DNA from: Quercus robur
Taxonomy: Eukaryota > Streptophyta > Magnoliopsida > Fagales > Fagaceae
Direction of reading: 5' to 3'
Length of the DNA stretch: 64,000 bases
Assembly: GCF_932294415.1 (NCBI RefSeq)
Contig: NC_065544.1
Span: forward strand, 29,403,210-29,467,209
Part shown: positions 1-11,997 of the stretch, one piece after another
How positions within the stretch are numbered: position 1 is the stretch's first letter
How the letters are laid out: each line of letters starts with the position of its first letter
Program-made: the position numbers and the translations under genes
Notes under the pieces: generated by a model
Told to the model about the DNA's origin: nothing
What the model saw: the letters and a program-made list of their open reading frames with translations, nothing else
Database searches by the model: none

Positions 1-393
1 AAGATTCCTAGCTGTAGTTGAGAACATTTTCCACTTCCTTTTTGATTTTTCAATTATTTCTAGGCTGTTAAACTTTTCTAGCAGGTAGAGTTTGGTAAAG
101 ATTCTATCTCTAATGTTTGCCCAACATGATAATGATGAATTGATAGACTATGGTACCACGAAAAGCTTTCCTCTCTTTTTTTCCCCTCCCCTTAAGTGCA
201 CATTTGGTTCTTAAACTTGGAACCTAATTATGACACTGTAACATATATTTAGAAATTTTTTAACGTTTGTTTTAGTCCCTATATTTTCGTAACAACACAA
301 ACATATATAGGAGACGTAAGACCATCACAATCACTGTAATTTTATGGGTCAGGACAAACGGAGTATACATGCACCCATAAAAAAAAAAAATAA

Positions 394-433
<40 letters not shown>

Positions 434-560
434 TATATATGCTATTATTTTTTCGTTAATATTTGAACTCATTTATGAACACAGTCCTGGGGAAAAGAAC
501 ATACAATACTTATCATTATCAGGAAAGTAGAACAAATTTTAGAAAAAAGGAGTATAGAAG
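1..560. other. 3' flank of LecRK copy 1 (duplicated flank)
   Basis: No gene is seen. The first ~140 bases match the segment starting near 36104, which lies downstream of LecRK copy 2, so this is the 3' flank of a duplicated unit that continues left beyond the window. It contains a long A-rich tract at about 379-430. Confidence 0.7.
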
Positions 561-2632
561 TTATTGAGTAGATGTATATGCTGCAGAATATGTTGTAAAC
601 TGTGAAGAACCAGTGTAGCTACCAGGGCTTGATGACTGAGCGTGGTGGTCTTCTGAATTACTGGTTGAAGATGTTGATGCAAGAATGGGAGGGGTAAGAT
701 AGGTTGGCATTGGCATCTTTGGTTCGAGAATGGGTAACGCAGCTTCAAAATCAAGCACATGAATGGCTTTTCTTGTTGAAGGCCTAACATTGTAATCTGG
801 ATGAGCACACCAAAGTCCAACAACCATTAATCGTTCCATTTGCTGCTCATCAAAATCTCCACAAAATCTAGTATCAGCTGCCTAAAGAAGATTTCTTGTT
901 CCATAAAGCTCCCAAATCCACTCTAACAGAATAGTTTCATCTTCTTTTGCCTTGACTTCAGGTGGTTTTCTTCCACAAGCGATCTCCAAAGCTACAACTC
1001 CGAAACTATATACATCTGACTCCTTACTGGCCCTACCCGACATAATACATTCAGGGGCCAAGTAGCCCATGGTCCCGGCCAAAGCCGTGGTTTGTGATCC
1101 CTTTACATGGTCCACTAGCCTAGCTAAGCCAAAATCCCCAAACTTTGCATTTAAATTTGAATCCAACATGACATTGCTTGACTTTATGTCTCTATGCAAA
1201 ACACATTGTTCCCATTCTTCATGCAAGTATGAAGTGCTGATGCTAGTCCTCGAGCAATATTTTACCTCACCATCCATGTTAACATGCTTTTACCTTTGAA
1301 AAGATGCAAATCCAAGCTGCCATTTGACATGAACTCAGAAATTAGAAGAAGATCCTTTTTCTCATGGCACCAACCAATTAATTGCACCAAATGCCTATGC
1401 CTGAGCCGACTGATACTCCTTACTTCAGATGCATACTCCTTTATCCCTTGTTTAGATCCCCTTGAAACTCTCTTAATAGCAACATAGGAATTCAGGTCCC
1501 CTAAATATCCTTTATAAACCCCACCAAACCCTCCTTGTCCAAGCTTATTTTCCTCGACAAAGTTATTCGTTGCAGAAACTAATTCTTTGTAGGAAAACTT
1601 CTTTGGTCCAGTACCTCGTTCAAATTCATCATCCATGGAAAGATCAAAGACTAACTCTTCTTCTTCTTCTTCGCTTGGACGCCACTTTTTCTTATACACA
1701 GGGTAAAGCACCACCAAACAAATAATTAAAATGCATGCACCCACGCTGAGGCCCACCACCAATTTTTTGTTGGGCTCGCCTTTATTCTTTTCCACAGAAG
1801 GTGCTAGCGACTGCTGATTCATTAAAGGTGATGTCGATTCAAAAGACCACGCGGTAAGAATATGCCACTCAGAAAGCAATCCTGTAGATGCCGAGAATCC
1901 AAATTCAACCCATTCTGGTAGGAGAAGTGTCAAATTAATGATAGAAGATAAGTGTTGTTGAATAGGGGTGGTATCATTATCAAAACCAGTGAAGGTGACA
2001 CTAAAATTTTGTGTACTGGAATCGTAATTGATACTTGCACTATATGTTCTATTCTGCATAATAGTACAATACCATGGTGTAGAGTTGTGAGATGTCATTT
2101 TGTTGATATTGATACCAACGTGTTCAGGAACTTCATAAGAAGGATCCCATGGAGCATTGTGAAAAGTATCGAACTCCACTGCAACGAATTTATTTGTAGC
2201 TAGGAAAATTGGTTGTTCCATTTGTACGCGGCTCACAAGGCCAAGGCCAGAGCCATCTGTTGGGCTGAGATCAGGGAAATTTGGGGTTGAGAGGAAGAAC
2301 GTGAGCCCATCTGAATATCTATCTTTACCTCGAGAATCGATGATGAAGGAGAAGTTGGAAGTGAAGTTGGCCACATTTCCCGAGTTCTTGTCCCAAAGAT
2401 TCATCTGCTCTGAATATGGGGCTCGACCCCAGTTATCCACTTCATCTGGTGTGAGTTGGATCATTGAACCTGAGTTCGTAGCGTTTCTTGTTGGGGTTAC
2501 AGGTTTGTACTTAGTTGTGTCACTGAAATCGCTGTAGTTGAAGGATATCTGAGTTAAACATGGGTTTATGAGATAGAGGAAAATGCTTATCATCAAGTAG
2601 ATTAAAAACAGCTTTGGTGACTGGAAAATCAT
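561..2632 (-). pseudogene. L-type lectin receptor-like kinase, copy 1 (broken)
   Basis: This is an intronless LecRK with a signal peptide, a legume-lectin ectodomain (FVAVEFDTF, EHVGININ), a transmembrane segment (LVVGLSVGACILIICLVVL) and a Ser/Thr kinase (GQGGFGGVYKG, VAIKRV, HRDIKSSN, DFGLARL, APECIMSG). Compared with the two intact copies in this window it carries three lesions. A TAC codon became TAA at 1262-1264, just before the catalytic loop. A 1-bp deletion lies near 1230. An AAG codon became TAG at 882-884 in the kinase C-lobe. The C-terminus runs about 25 residues past the point where the intact copies stop, to TAA at 561-563, and probably represents the ancestral tail. The glycine loop has GGV where the others have GRV. 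A truncated lectin-TM protein could in principle be made from the first 456 codons. Class IX-like assignment is from family resemblance. Confidence 0.93.
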
Positions 2633-3794
2633 GACCTAGAGTCTCAGGGATTTTGGGACTTAGCTAGAAGCTTGTAAATTGTTATTATCATATATGATAT
2701 GGACTGAAGACCACCACATCAACCTGAGATAGCAGCTCTCCTCAAATATCATATTACTTTCTGTGTCTTTTTTTCTAAACACAACAAATTTCACTATGTT
2801 TGATATGACAGATTTTGATTTAAGTCATGTACAATATTACAAGGTATGCACCATTCATAACCTGCCACCTTAATCAATGTTACAAAAATAATAAGATTTA
2901 TTTTGCATTTGGGACTTGTTTTGGTTTGTAGAGATTACGTATCCGAAATTGCTAGAAATTATTTGATTGATCGCTGGACGCCCACGTTTTTTTGACCAAG
3001 GACTCCCATGTGCTTATACCAACTAGTAGTAAGATTGATTTTGACAACTTATTGTCATTTGGGCCAATATTGAATTTTATGAGAATATATTTTAATAAAT
3101 ACATTATCAAGAATGTTTCTACTTAAAAAATTAAGTCTTGTGTTATGTTGAAATTTTTATTAAAAAGTATAAATGTTAAATACAATTGTGTTTGGTTATG
3201 TTATTAGATAATATATATTTTTTTTTGGTACCAATTAGATAATATATTTGTTAACCTATAAACAAAAAACAAAAAAGTGCATTTTTTATTATATTAAATA
3301 ATAACATTCAAAGTATTGCTCGATCCTTGGGAGGTTGCAGATTCGATTTTGTTCACTGAAAGGAAAATGCAATGACCCATGCATTAGCTAGAAGAGCAAA
3401 ATGCTCAAAAGAATTATTGGCCTAGATAGAGGATTTTCCACCAAACATCAATATTGTTGTATTACGTTCTGATTAGCTTCTTAATGAATAATATCTATTG
3501 TTCTGGTTATGAAAAAAATATTATTACTATATACTAAAATAAATAAAAATTATTTAAAAATTGTAACTAATAACACAAAAATAAAATAGTTTGACGTACT
3601 TTAAATTAATGTCTAATATAAAAAGTAAAATATATTATACACTTGCACTATAAAATGTGAATCAAATGGTTTTTAAAATTTCTAATAAGAAACTCAATTC
3701 CCTCCTCCTTGTGTTTGTATATTTGTTTCTCAAGAAAAGAAAAATAGGTAATTGTCTCAAATTATTTAAGATAATGTGTTATGTGTAGTATAAC
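2633..3794. other. AT-rich intergenic, upstream of LecRK copy 1
   Basis: No coding sequence is recognised. The first ~120 bases correspond to the promoter side of the other LecRK copies but lack their paired W-boxes. The rest is AT-rich, with no terminal repeats that I could pair. Confidence 0.5.
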
Positions 3795-4371
3795 TGTGGG
3801 CCAGAAAATTCATGGCCCAGGCCCGCTCTATATATCAAGGCCCAGGACCTGATATGAGGAAACCTATTGTCAAGGATAAGCTTAAGGCACAGATAGGATA
3901 AGTGAAAAGACTGCCCCTACTGTAGTGGAGGGCTCTGTGCCTGACAAGCCTCTATTCTTGACCAAGCAATTCTACCTTTACGTCTACTCCCAACCACTTG
4001 AGGTATGGGCTGATAGGACAAGTCCTCTGCCCCGAAGGAAAAGCCTACACGTGGACCCTAAAGAGAGGGAAAAATACGAGTATAAAAGGAAACGAAAGCC
4101 AAGAGACAAAGGGGGGAGGGAGGGGAAGAACTTGCTGCTCCTCGGACCAAGTCCGAGGAGTCCAACCCTTCAAGCTATGTCGTTGTATGGCCCGGACGTT
4201 CAGGCCGAACCACCTTCTACATGAGCCCCCTCCCTAAAGTCAAGACCGGACCGTCGCCCAGCGATCCAGAGCAAGCCTTTTAAACCCACTCTCTACAAAT
4301 CATATTGTGAGGGATCTTTCATGTGCGAGCCCAACGTCTTTCTTGGGCCGTTGAATAATCGTGTCCCTACA
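3795..4371 (+). repeat. 5' LTR of the Gypsy-type element
   Basis: This 577-bp LTR has a TATA-like TATAAAAGG near 4081. It also carries a short inverted repeat around 4140-4160 (CTCGGACC ... GGTCCGAG type) that could form a hairpin in U3/R. It ends in CCCTACA directly before the primer-binding site. Confidence 0.92.
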
Positions 4372-4390
4372 ATTGGCGCCGTCTGTGGGA
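4372..4390 (+). other. Primer-binding site of the Gypsy-type element
   Basis: The sequence ATTGGCGCCGTCTGTGGGA follows the LTR end immediately. The GGCGCC core is the form used by many plant Gypsy elements. It fixes the element orientation as plus. Confidence 0.85.
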
Positions 4391-4638
4391 AGGCTTGCGC
4401 GTTGGCGCAAGTGGCGTTTGAGTCAACTCTCTAGCAAGCAGAGATTCGCGGATTTTCCCCCATCTCCGGTGACATGCGGTTGTTGTTCCGACATAAACTT
4501 CTGCCAGGGGCTACGTCCTACAGTGCCAACCGCACGGGCAGCTCTAGGGGCTTCCGGCCTCAAGCCAACTCTCCCCGCCATGGTCAAGGGGCTGACCTGC
4601 GAAAAAGCAAATAAGTACAAAAAAGTACTCAAAAATAA

Positions 4639-4895
4639 GTTTTGGACAGAACCAAGGCCTTGCATAGTCCTCGGACTCAAGCCTATGGGGAAACCAAGTA
4701 CACAAAGAACCTGCGAAAAAGCAAATAAGTACAAAAAAGTACTCGAAAATAAGTTTTGGACAGAACCAAGGCCTTACATGGTCCTCGGACTCAAGCCTTT
4801 GGGGAAACCAAGTACACAAAGAAAAAACTATAAGTTTTGGACAGAACTAAGGCCTTGCATAGTCCTCGGACTCAAGCCTATGGGGAAACCAAGTA

Positions 4896-4937
<42 letters not shown>

Positions 4938-5160
4938 AAGTTTTGGACAGAATCAAGGCCTTGCATGGTCCTCGGACTCAAGCCTATGGGGAAACCAAGT
5001 ACACAAAGAAAAAACTACAAGTTTTGGACAGAACCAAGGCCTTGCATGGTCCTCGGACTCAAGCCTATGGGGAAACCAAGTACTCAAAAAAGTTTTGGAC
5101 AGAACCAAGGCCTTGCATGGTCCTCGGACTCAAGCCTATGGGGAAACCAACTACTTAAAA
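4639..5160 (+). repeat. Six tandem ~70-115 bp repeats inside the LARD
   Basis: Six copies of a block beginning TTTTGGACAGAACCAAGGCC and including CCTCGGACTCAAGCC and GGGGAAACCAAGTAC start near 4639, 4753, 4833, 4940, 5021 and 5092. An A-tract of about 36 bases (4898-4934) interrupts the third unit. The array leaves long open frames in several registers, which is a by-product of a stop-poor repeat and not evidence of a protein. Confidence 0.9.
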
Positions 5161-5789
5161 GAAAAACTACATTACATGGACTCTCAAGTCTGCCCTCGGA
5201 TTCTCAGTACCAAAGGGATTGATGCTATATAAGGCAATACGTTACCAAAAACACAATCGGAGTCCTTTATTGCTCGGTTACCCCCTCGGATGAATTATTT
5301 AGAGTTTATCGTTCTCGAACGGTCTCCTCGCACTTATTACGCAATATTCAGCTGCTATCTCGGTTAGTTTCCTAAGTTTAATTTACTGTGAATTATCGTT
5401 ATTATGCCCGGTAATGTCGGTAAATTAAAATTAGTTAGACTATGTTTTGAGGTTTCCTGCTCTAAGTATCATTGAAGAAAAACACACATGGAGCACACCC
5501 ATTCACAAAGTAGTATTGCAAAATAATAATAATAATAATAATAATAATGAAATAATATTCAAAACAAATAAATAAATTTCCCTTTTATTAAAACAATAAA
5601 ATAATACAGCGTACAATGAAAAGCTGGAATCAGCTTATAGCTAAGTACATAATCGAAAAGAAAGATACAAGAGAATAAGATAAGGCCGAGGAGGTAGTCC
5701 AGAGGAGAGGTTGGCTACTGCTCAAGACTTTTTCCTTCCTCAACACTTTTACATGCCCATAACTCAGGCAGCAAAAGAACCCGGCGTGG

Positions 5790-5935
5790 GGCCTGCACCC
5801 TTGAAGAAAAGGTGCAGAGAGCGCCCAACCTCAGGCTAGCGCAGCTGAAGAAAAGGTACAGGGAGCCCAACTTGAGGCCCACACCGTCGAAGAGAAGGTG
5901 CCGGGAGCCGGAAGTTGAGGAGCCTACACCAAAAC
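5790..5935 (+). repeat. Three ~43 bp imperfect repeats inside the LARD
   Basis: GAAG(A/G)(A/G)AAGGT followed by a GGGAGC-type and AACCTCAGG-type segment recurs near 5802, 5847 and 5889. This is a second, shorter repeat field in the element interior, possibly a relic of a repeat-rich spacer. Confidence 0.7.
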
Positions 5936-6623
5936 TTGCCTGCGACAAGGCAGACGGCGCTGATGGTGGAGAATCTTTCTTCTGACACACCAAAAATCTG
6001 GCATGACCAGAACCTGCTTCGGATTTTGACTAAAAGATGGGAGGGTACCGTTCCCATCATGTCCAAGCGGGAAGACACCTTAAATCTGTGCCTCCCCTGC
6101 CCAGACCACATCACTTTACGTCTTGGAGGGGTTCGGTGCCCCTGTGGCGGGTGAAGCTCCCCCATCTTCATCCAAGCCTCAAGCATACGGCGCAAAGGGT
6201 AGATGACACCAAGAGGGAACTGGGTATGGACAAAGGGTTATGGTTCTGAAGAGAGCAGAAGGATTTATATGCCAGGAGAGCAATCACCTATCCCACTTAT
6301 ATAGAGGGTAAAGGGGTGACCTGTGATTTAATTTGAGTAGATTCCCAAGACGCGCTGCAGACAAAGCAGCTCTGGCTCAACTTCCCACACCATCCACAAC
6401 TGTAGGATCTCAAGATCCTTGGGAAGGTGCACTTCGATTGCTGAAACTCCATAGTACTCGCGAATGAAGGGATGACTCTTGACTTGGCACGTCTCCCGAG
6501 TGAATGTGAAAACACAAGTATGGATGGAGTGCATAATTTGAGAAAGTCGTGATGTGGGCCTAAAGTCATCAAAACCCTCCTCCCCCAACTTAAAAGTTGG
6601 GCAGCAGGATTTTGAAGGGCTAT

Positions 6624-7200
6624 TGTTGGCCAGAAAATTCATGGTCCAGGCCCGCTCTATATATCAAGGCCCAGGACCTGATATGAGGAAACCTATTGTC
6701 AAGGATAAGCTTAAGGCACGGATAGGATAAGTGAAAAGACTGCCCCTACTGTAGTGGAGGGTTCTGTGCCTGACAAGCCTCTATTCTTGACCAAGCAATT
6801 CTACCTTTACGTCTACTCCCAACCACTTGAGGTATGGGCTGATAGGACAAGTCCTCTGCCCCGAAGGAAAAGCCTACACGTGGACCCTAAAGAGAGGGAA
6901 AAATACGAGTATAAAAGGAAACGAAAGCCAAGAGACAAAGGGGGGAGGGAGGGGAAGAACTTGCTGCTCCTCGGACCAAGTCCGAGGAGTCCAACCCTTC
7001 AGGCTATGTCGTTGTATGGCCCGGACGTTCAGGCCGAACCACCTTCTACATGAGCCCCCTCCCTAAAGTCAGGACCGGACCGTCACCCAGCGATCCAGAG
7101 CAAGCCTTTTAAACCCACTCTCTACAAATCATATTGTGAGGGATCTTTCATGTGCGAGCCCAATGTCTTTCTTGGGCCGTTGAATAATCGTGTCCCTACA
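6624..7200 (+). repeat. 3' LTR of the Gypsy-type element
   Basis: It has the same length as the left LTR and differs at eight positions. The 3' flank begins ATAAC, matching the base run before the left LTR. Confidence 0.92.
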
Positions 7201-9973
7201 ATAACTTACTTCGCGTCCCTTAAAATTAATTACCATAACTTTAAAGTAAAATTTGTAGTGTGCATTTGTGTTAGATTAGATCCTCATCTTCTCTCACTTG
7301 TGTGTATGTGTGTTTTTCATGAAAAAAAAAAAATCAATAAGAACCAAATTACATTAAATTATTATAGATTCTGAAATTGCTTACCAAGAATTCCATATTT
7401 TGCAAAATGCATCTTTTGTCTAAGAATTATAAAGGTAGTGTTAGGAAGGACTACCGGGAGAATGCATGCTATTAGAATGCATTTTGCAACATGAATGTTA
7501 CTAAATTCTAATTATACTGATTATATTGAATGAATTTTCGTTTGGTTTGAAGAAGTGTAAAATAAAATTTCAAAAATTATACCAATTTTTATAGTTATTT
7601 AAAAATTTCAACATACATTAAATGACTTTCATTACATAAAATACCAAATGTATGAATTTTATTTAATAATATCAACTTAAAATTGTCCCCTGCTTTTTCC
7701 CCAACATTGCATAAAATTTTCCCCCCAATTATTTTCCCACCTCTCTCTCTCTGATCAGAGCGACTTGGAGGTGGTTTTGTGAGTGAGTATTTGGAAATCT
7801 GTTGTTTTAGGCATAGACTTGGCTTGGCTGAAACATGTTAAAATTTAGTTATCTATTCCATTCTCCCCTTTATGAGTAACACCACAAGTCCCCCATCATA
7901 AAATTTAAAGATTTAAAAAATTTTCATTTTCTATAACAATAAAGTTATTAAAAATTAAGAGCAACGAAGTGTTGCAAAATTTTCGAGAGAAAAGACTTAG
8001 AGAGGAGACATTAGGTTGCTCCAACAACATTACTCCTCTTAAGTCTTCAAACATATTTATATACATACAGGGACAGAACTAGAACTTAGTGTTAAGGGGG
8101 TGAAGTATAACAACAACTAAAATTAATTATGAAACTCTAGATAAGTTTTTCATTTAATATTAATAAACTGTCAACAAGAATATAGACACAAATCACAAAA
8201 TCATTATTTCTATTGTCTTATCTCCTCTACCCTTCTGCTTTTACATCTCTCTCTCTTCATTCCTAGCTGCCACTCTTTGCCTCTCTTCAAGGCCACACAA
8301 ATGATATTATAAGGGAGCTCATCAAAGCTTAACTATGCTATATATATATATGTAGTTCTACAATATAGTGGGGAAAACAAGAGCTACACACTGCTTTCTC
8401 TCTGAAATTCTGCTGTTACCATCTGCAAATTTTGTTATTCTCTCTGCTTTTCAGCTGGTACGTTTTCCAAGTCCTAGGAACACTTTATTTAATAAAGTCA
8501 GCAATATATACCTGAAAATAACAGCTTTAGTTATTGGTGATTTCATATTTTCAACGTTATTATTAACTAAATAGTCTGTTCTTCCATTTCTAAAGGTAGG
8601 GCAAGAAGAATTTTATGTTTTTAATTGCCATTGTTTTTGTACTTGGTGTAATTCTAAATGCTTACATAACTTTGTGGTGATTTTACAGGTTTGGGAAGCT
8701 CAAAACTTAAGGGACCACACCAAGTCTGGTAGTAGTACTCGTCTACTGTTGATATGCCTAGCTATGCTTGCCTGGCTCCCTGAATGCCATCTAAGAAGCT
8801 TGTCAAAGAGTGTTGGCAACCTTCCTACTTGGCATGAGGGGAGTCACGCAGGCCCAAATGTGATGATTATTGATAGTACTTATATGTAAATGCCTCTTGC
8901 AATCCTTTGTAAGCATCATCCTCTATATATGTACTTTTTGTCTTTAATTCATTGATTTTTATTACACATTTAACATCCGTAATTACCACTATCATAACCT
9001 ACTAAATTGGGAACTCATGTAAGATAAAAGACTTATATATGTTTCTGATATCACATTAGTCTTGCATCTCTCTACAGGTACATCTTCATGTGTGTGTGTA
9101 TATGTGTATGTATATATTTATTCTAGGAGGCTTGTGCGAAAGCAACCAAGTTGATTGCAATTAGGCCAGGATAACCTCCCCTTAAGCTCAGTTAATTTTT
9201 AGTGTACCATCAATGGGTTGTACCTCATTGCAGATTTTGGATGTCAATGAAAGCTTTTCGGCAGTGTTTTTTGAACTTAACATCTATGTGGCTGTGAAGT
9301 ACTCCTTTAATGCAGGTTCCTGGGCCTGGGTTTATGTTTAAATCTCCTCTACCTCAGAAAAATATTGATATCCTCCATCCATGTCTGCCTTCAAATTGTT
9401 TTTATACATGACCAAATAGCAGCTGGACCTACTAGCCATCATATATAGTAACCATAAAGCTTGCAGCATTTGTTGCGTGATCTTTTATTTTTAATTATTT
9501 TTTCCTTTCTTTCTTTACATTTTTTTTTTTTTTTTTTTTTTTGTGTGTACATGTCTTGATTGAGATTTGAGGTTACATATGTTCGTTGTCTTGTTTTTGA
9601 TTGTATTGAACCCTATTGTTCTTTAGTTTTCAATAGAATTAGTACCCATTGTTGTCTTACTCTTACTCCCTTGGAAAACTATTCTACATATGCTAAGACT
9701 TGCATACATCAATCATTAATGTTATATTTTTGAGGACTAGAAGTCTGTCCAACTTGGGTCGCCAATTTTGACTAGGCAAGAGTGCAAGACAAAGACCCAA
9801 CCTACAGCCAAGAACAAACAGTCCTTCGCTTTGGAAAATTATTTAGATACTTTGAAAAGGGTAATGTAACTACAAACTCACAGCCAAAAAATACTTATCA
9901 AAATAATGCAGCCTAAAAATACTGTGCATGAAAGAACACAAGGAAAATCTTATTATCTTGAGTCCTAACTCAC
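7201..9973. other. Intergenic, no recognised gene
   Basis: Mostly AT-rich. A stretch at about 8220-9350 looks less random: it has CT-rich leader-like sequence, a TATATATATA run near 8341, possible splice-like junctions (TTTTACAG near 8689) and moderate GC in 8690-8890. I cannot assign a protein or RNA family. A poly-T tract lies at about 9521-9541. Confidence 0.4.
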
Positions 9974-10092
9974 AGTCTAGATTCCACTACCATTTGGGGA
10001 GAAGATACTGAGATGAATAGGAACAGGAGAAATCTGTTTTGACTTCCCAGTTACTCTATCAGTTTCATCGTGAATTTCCTTCCGAACCCTAG
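9974..10092 (-). pseudogene. Dynamin-related protein GTPase-domain exon fragment
   Basis: Read on the minus strand after a good acceptor (TTCTTACACAG), the segment encodes [20 protein letters not shown] and then [12 protein letters not shown]. This resembles the GTPase domain of plant dynamin-related proteins (family pattern E-I-x-D-E-T-D-R-x-T-G, followed by S-P-N-V-V-N-L). Two single-base insertions after SPN break the frame and create a stop. A donor-like GTGAGT follows. No other dynamin exons are visible nearby, so this is an isolated exon and probably a captured or decayed fragment. Confidence 0.7.
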
Positions 10093-10292
10093 CTGTGTAA
10101 GAAAATAAGATAGTCCGTGAATGCAGGTCACACAAGTTTTAGTTTCCATCAACTACGGTTACAATGCAACATTTTTATGAAGAAAACCATACTATAAATG
10201 CATTCAGGAAGCTAACAAATCATCTTGATTGAGAAAAAAAAAAAAACAATGCAAGCTAAGAGAAATCTTTAGAGTTGTCAAAAATCACTAAC

Positions 10293-10416
10293 CCTCAACC
10301 AAAATCCCCATGAGAAGCAATTCGGTCCCAGTATTCGGATACTTGAGCTTCCTGGCCTCCAATTCCACCATCCCAAACGACTTTAACGCCCTTGCCGACC
10401 ATCTATTCACATTTCC
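10293..10416 (-). pseudogene. ClpT-like (plastid Clp N-domain) exon fragment
   Basis: On the minus strand this encodes WSARALKSFGMVELEARKLK followed by YPNTGTELLLMGILVEG. This matches the start of the Clp N-terminal domain as found in the small plastid ClpT proteins, which associate with the chloroplast ClpPR core. An acceptor (ATTAG) and a donor (GTTAGT) flank it. The rest of the domain is missing, because the next exon-like segment on this strand is the dynamin fragment. Hence it is a fragment and not a working gene. Confidence 0.7.
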
Positions 10417-10633
10417 CTAATCCCAAACAATCACTCACCCAACAAACAAAACAAAAACTCCAACCGCATAAACTAAAACGCACATAAATAAATATTGAAA
10501 TTTCTCACTCACTCTGGGGTTTTCTCAGAAGAAGCCCCTTCTGGTTTCCCAAAAAAAAAAAAAAAAACCCAAACAAATTATTTCCACAAAACCAACACAT
10601 ACATTCATAGAAATTGAGAGAATCCGAATTTAC

Positions 10634-10819
10634 CGAGTTGGGAGGCTAGAGAGGACGGTGGCAATGGACGGGCGATGCTTGGAGACAAGAGGTTTGGAAG
10701 TGGAGGGTTGAATGGAGAGCTTCTTTTCGATTAGAGAGCTGACCAAATTGTTATGAGGGTTGAGACGCCATGGAAGAGTGAGAGAAGATGAAGAGGAAGA
10801 AGAATCAGAAGTGAGTCAT
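10634..10819 (-). pseudogene. Probable transit-peptide exon of the ClpT-like fragment
   Basis: A Ser/Leu/Pro-rich, acid-poor translation (SLTLPWRLNPHNNLVSSLIE, KKLSIQPSTSKPLVSKHRPS) ends at a donor (CG|GTAAAT). Its composition is that of a chloroplast transit peptide, and its position 5' of the ClpT-like exon fits. The only nearby ATG (10819) runs into TGA after four codons, so the start is broken or lies elsewhere. Confidence 0.5.
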
Positions 10820-10927
10820 CGTGGTGGCTTTGTTGATCGAATTTTAGCAGTGAATTTGGATCTGTTGGGGTTCTTTGTCGAAGTCTCATTAAGGTGAGGC
10901 ATTTTGGTGAAATAAGGGTTTGATATT

Positions 10928-11997
10928 TGAAAGCTCAAAAATGTGTTAAAACACAAGAGCTGTTTAGACCCCCAAATTATAAATTATGGCTCGATTGATT
11001 TTACTCTAACTTATACTAAGTGCGAAATAAAGTAAACGCGAGCAGATAAACAATATAACTACTCTAAGCCATAATCATTAAAACACATCAGTAAAAAGAA
11101 AGCCAAAAGAGTAGGGAAGAAGAATGCAAACACAAGATAACACGTTGATGTGTTATCGAAGAGGAAACTGAAGTACTCGGCGTAAAATCTCTCCGCCGCC
11201 CTCCAAGCGGTAAATCGATCCACTAGACAATCAATTGGGATACACAAGTAGCAAGAGACCCTCCAAGCCTAATCTACCCAATGCACCTAAGCCCTTTAAG
11301 CTCCTACTCCAACAAGGCTTCTCAAAACCGTGTCTTATCTAGCTTTCCGGATCCCACAATATGCCCGATTGCATCTGCCAAAGTTTGGCTTCTTCCAATG
11401 CTTCCCAGCAACACCAAAACCTCACTTGACACTTTGAAAGAGTGTGGTAAGTGTTTGGGCTATAAACCTCTTAAGGATATAAAAATGGAAAGGTAGGAGT
11501 TGAGGAAAAACTACAATGGATTGTGTAGAGAAATGTGGGTATAACAATCTCTAACTCTCAAGGATAGTGGCTAGGGTTTTCTTTCAGAAGCACTCCACAA
11601 CATCTGTGGGTAATGATGGTATATATAGTGTAGGTACAGATAGTGTGTATCAGATATGACAGTTCAGCAAAACAGAATGTTTTGCAGGTATCTCGCGAGA
11701 AGGCCTTACTCGCGACACACTCACGAAAACCATCTGTCTCCATCCTGTCCTGACTCTTCGCATTCCAATCATGTGTAGGGCTCATGCTTCACTTCATGGG
11801 AAGCTTACTCGCGAGATACCCGCGAAAACAGCTTTAGTCTTCAATTGTCTTGAATCTTCACACTCTCTATCTCACACACAACCCTTACAAAAAAAAAACT
11901 CACAGAAAATACAGGGTACATAAGATTGAATATAATTACAATCAAATTTGGCATGAAATTAAAACCAACATAAACTAGTTGTAAATTACAATTTACA
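10928..11997 (-). repeat. 3' LTR of Copia-type element 1
   Basis: It is paired with 17904-18973. It contains several TCGCGA/CTCGCGAG-type palindromes near 11690-11830. Confidence 0.9.

Larger units (their letters stand above)
3795..7200 (+). mobile_element. Non-autonomous Gypsy-type LTR retrotransposon (LARD-like)
   Basis: Two 577-bp LTRs start TGTGGGCCAG / TGTTGGCCAG and end CCCTACA. They flank a 2.25-kb interior and are bracketed by a perfect 5-bp target duplication ATAAC (3790-3794 and 7201-7205). A primer-binding site of the Gypsy style (TTGGCGCCGTCTGTGGGAA) directly follows the left LTR. Aligning the LTRs by eye gives 8 substitutions, 7 of them transitions, and no indels (about 98.6% identity), so the insertion is young. 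The interior has tandem repeats and no gag, protease, integrase or reverse transcriptase, so it must be mobilised in trans. Confidence 0.93.

Noticed and set aside
4361..5158. A 265-codon open frame over the LARD tandem repeats
   Set aside because: It starts in the LTR, contains a long Lys run from an A-tract, and the repeat is open in several frames and on the other strand. This is stop-poor repeat sequence.
4639..5160. CRISPR-like spaced repeats
   Set aside because: Unit lengths vary, there are no unique spacers, and the array is inside a plant LTR element.
8674..8889. Small 71-codon open frame as a gene
   Set aside because: No recognised domain, no convincing start context, and no paralogue to show conservation. 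Kept only as part of an unassigned stretch.
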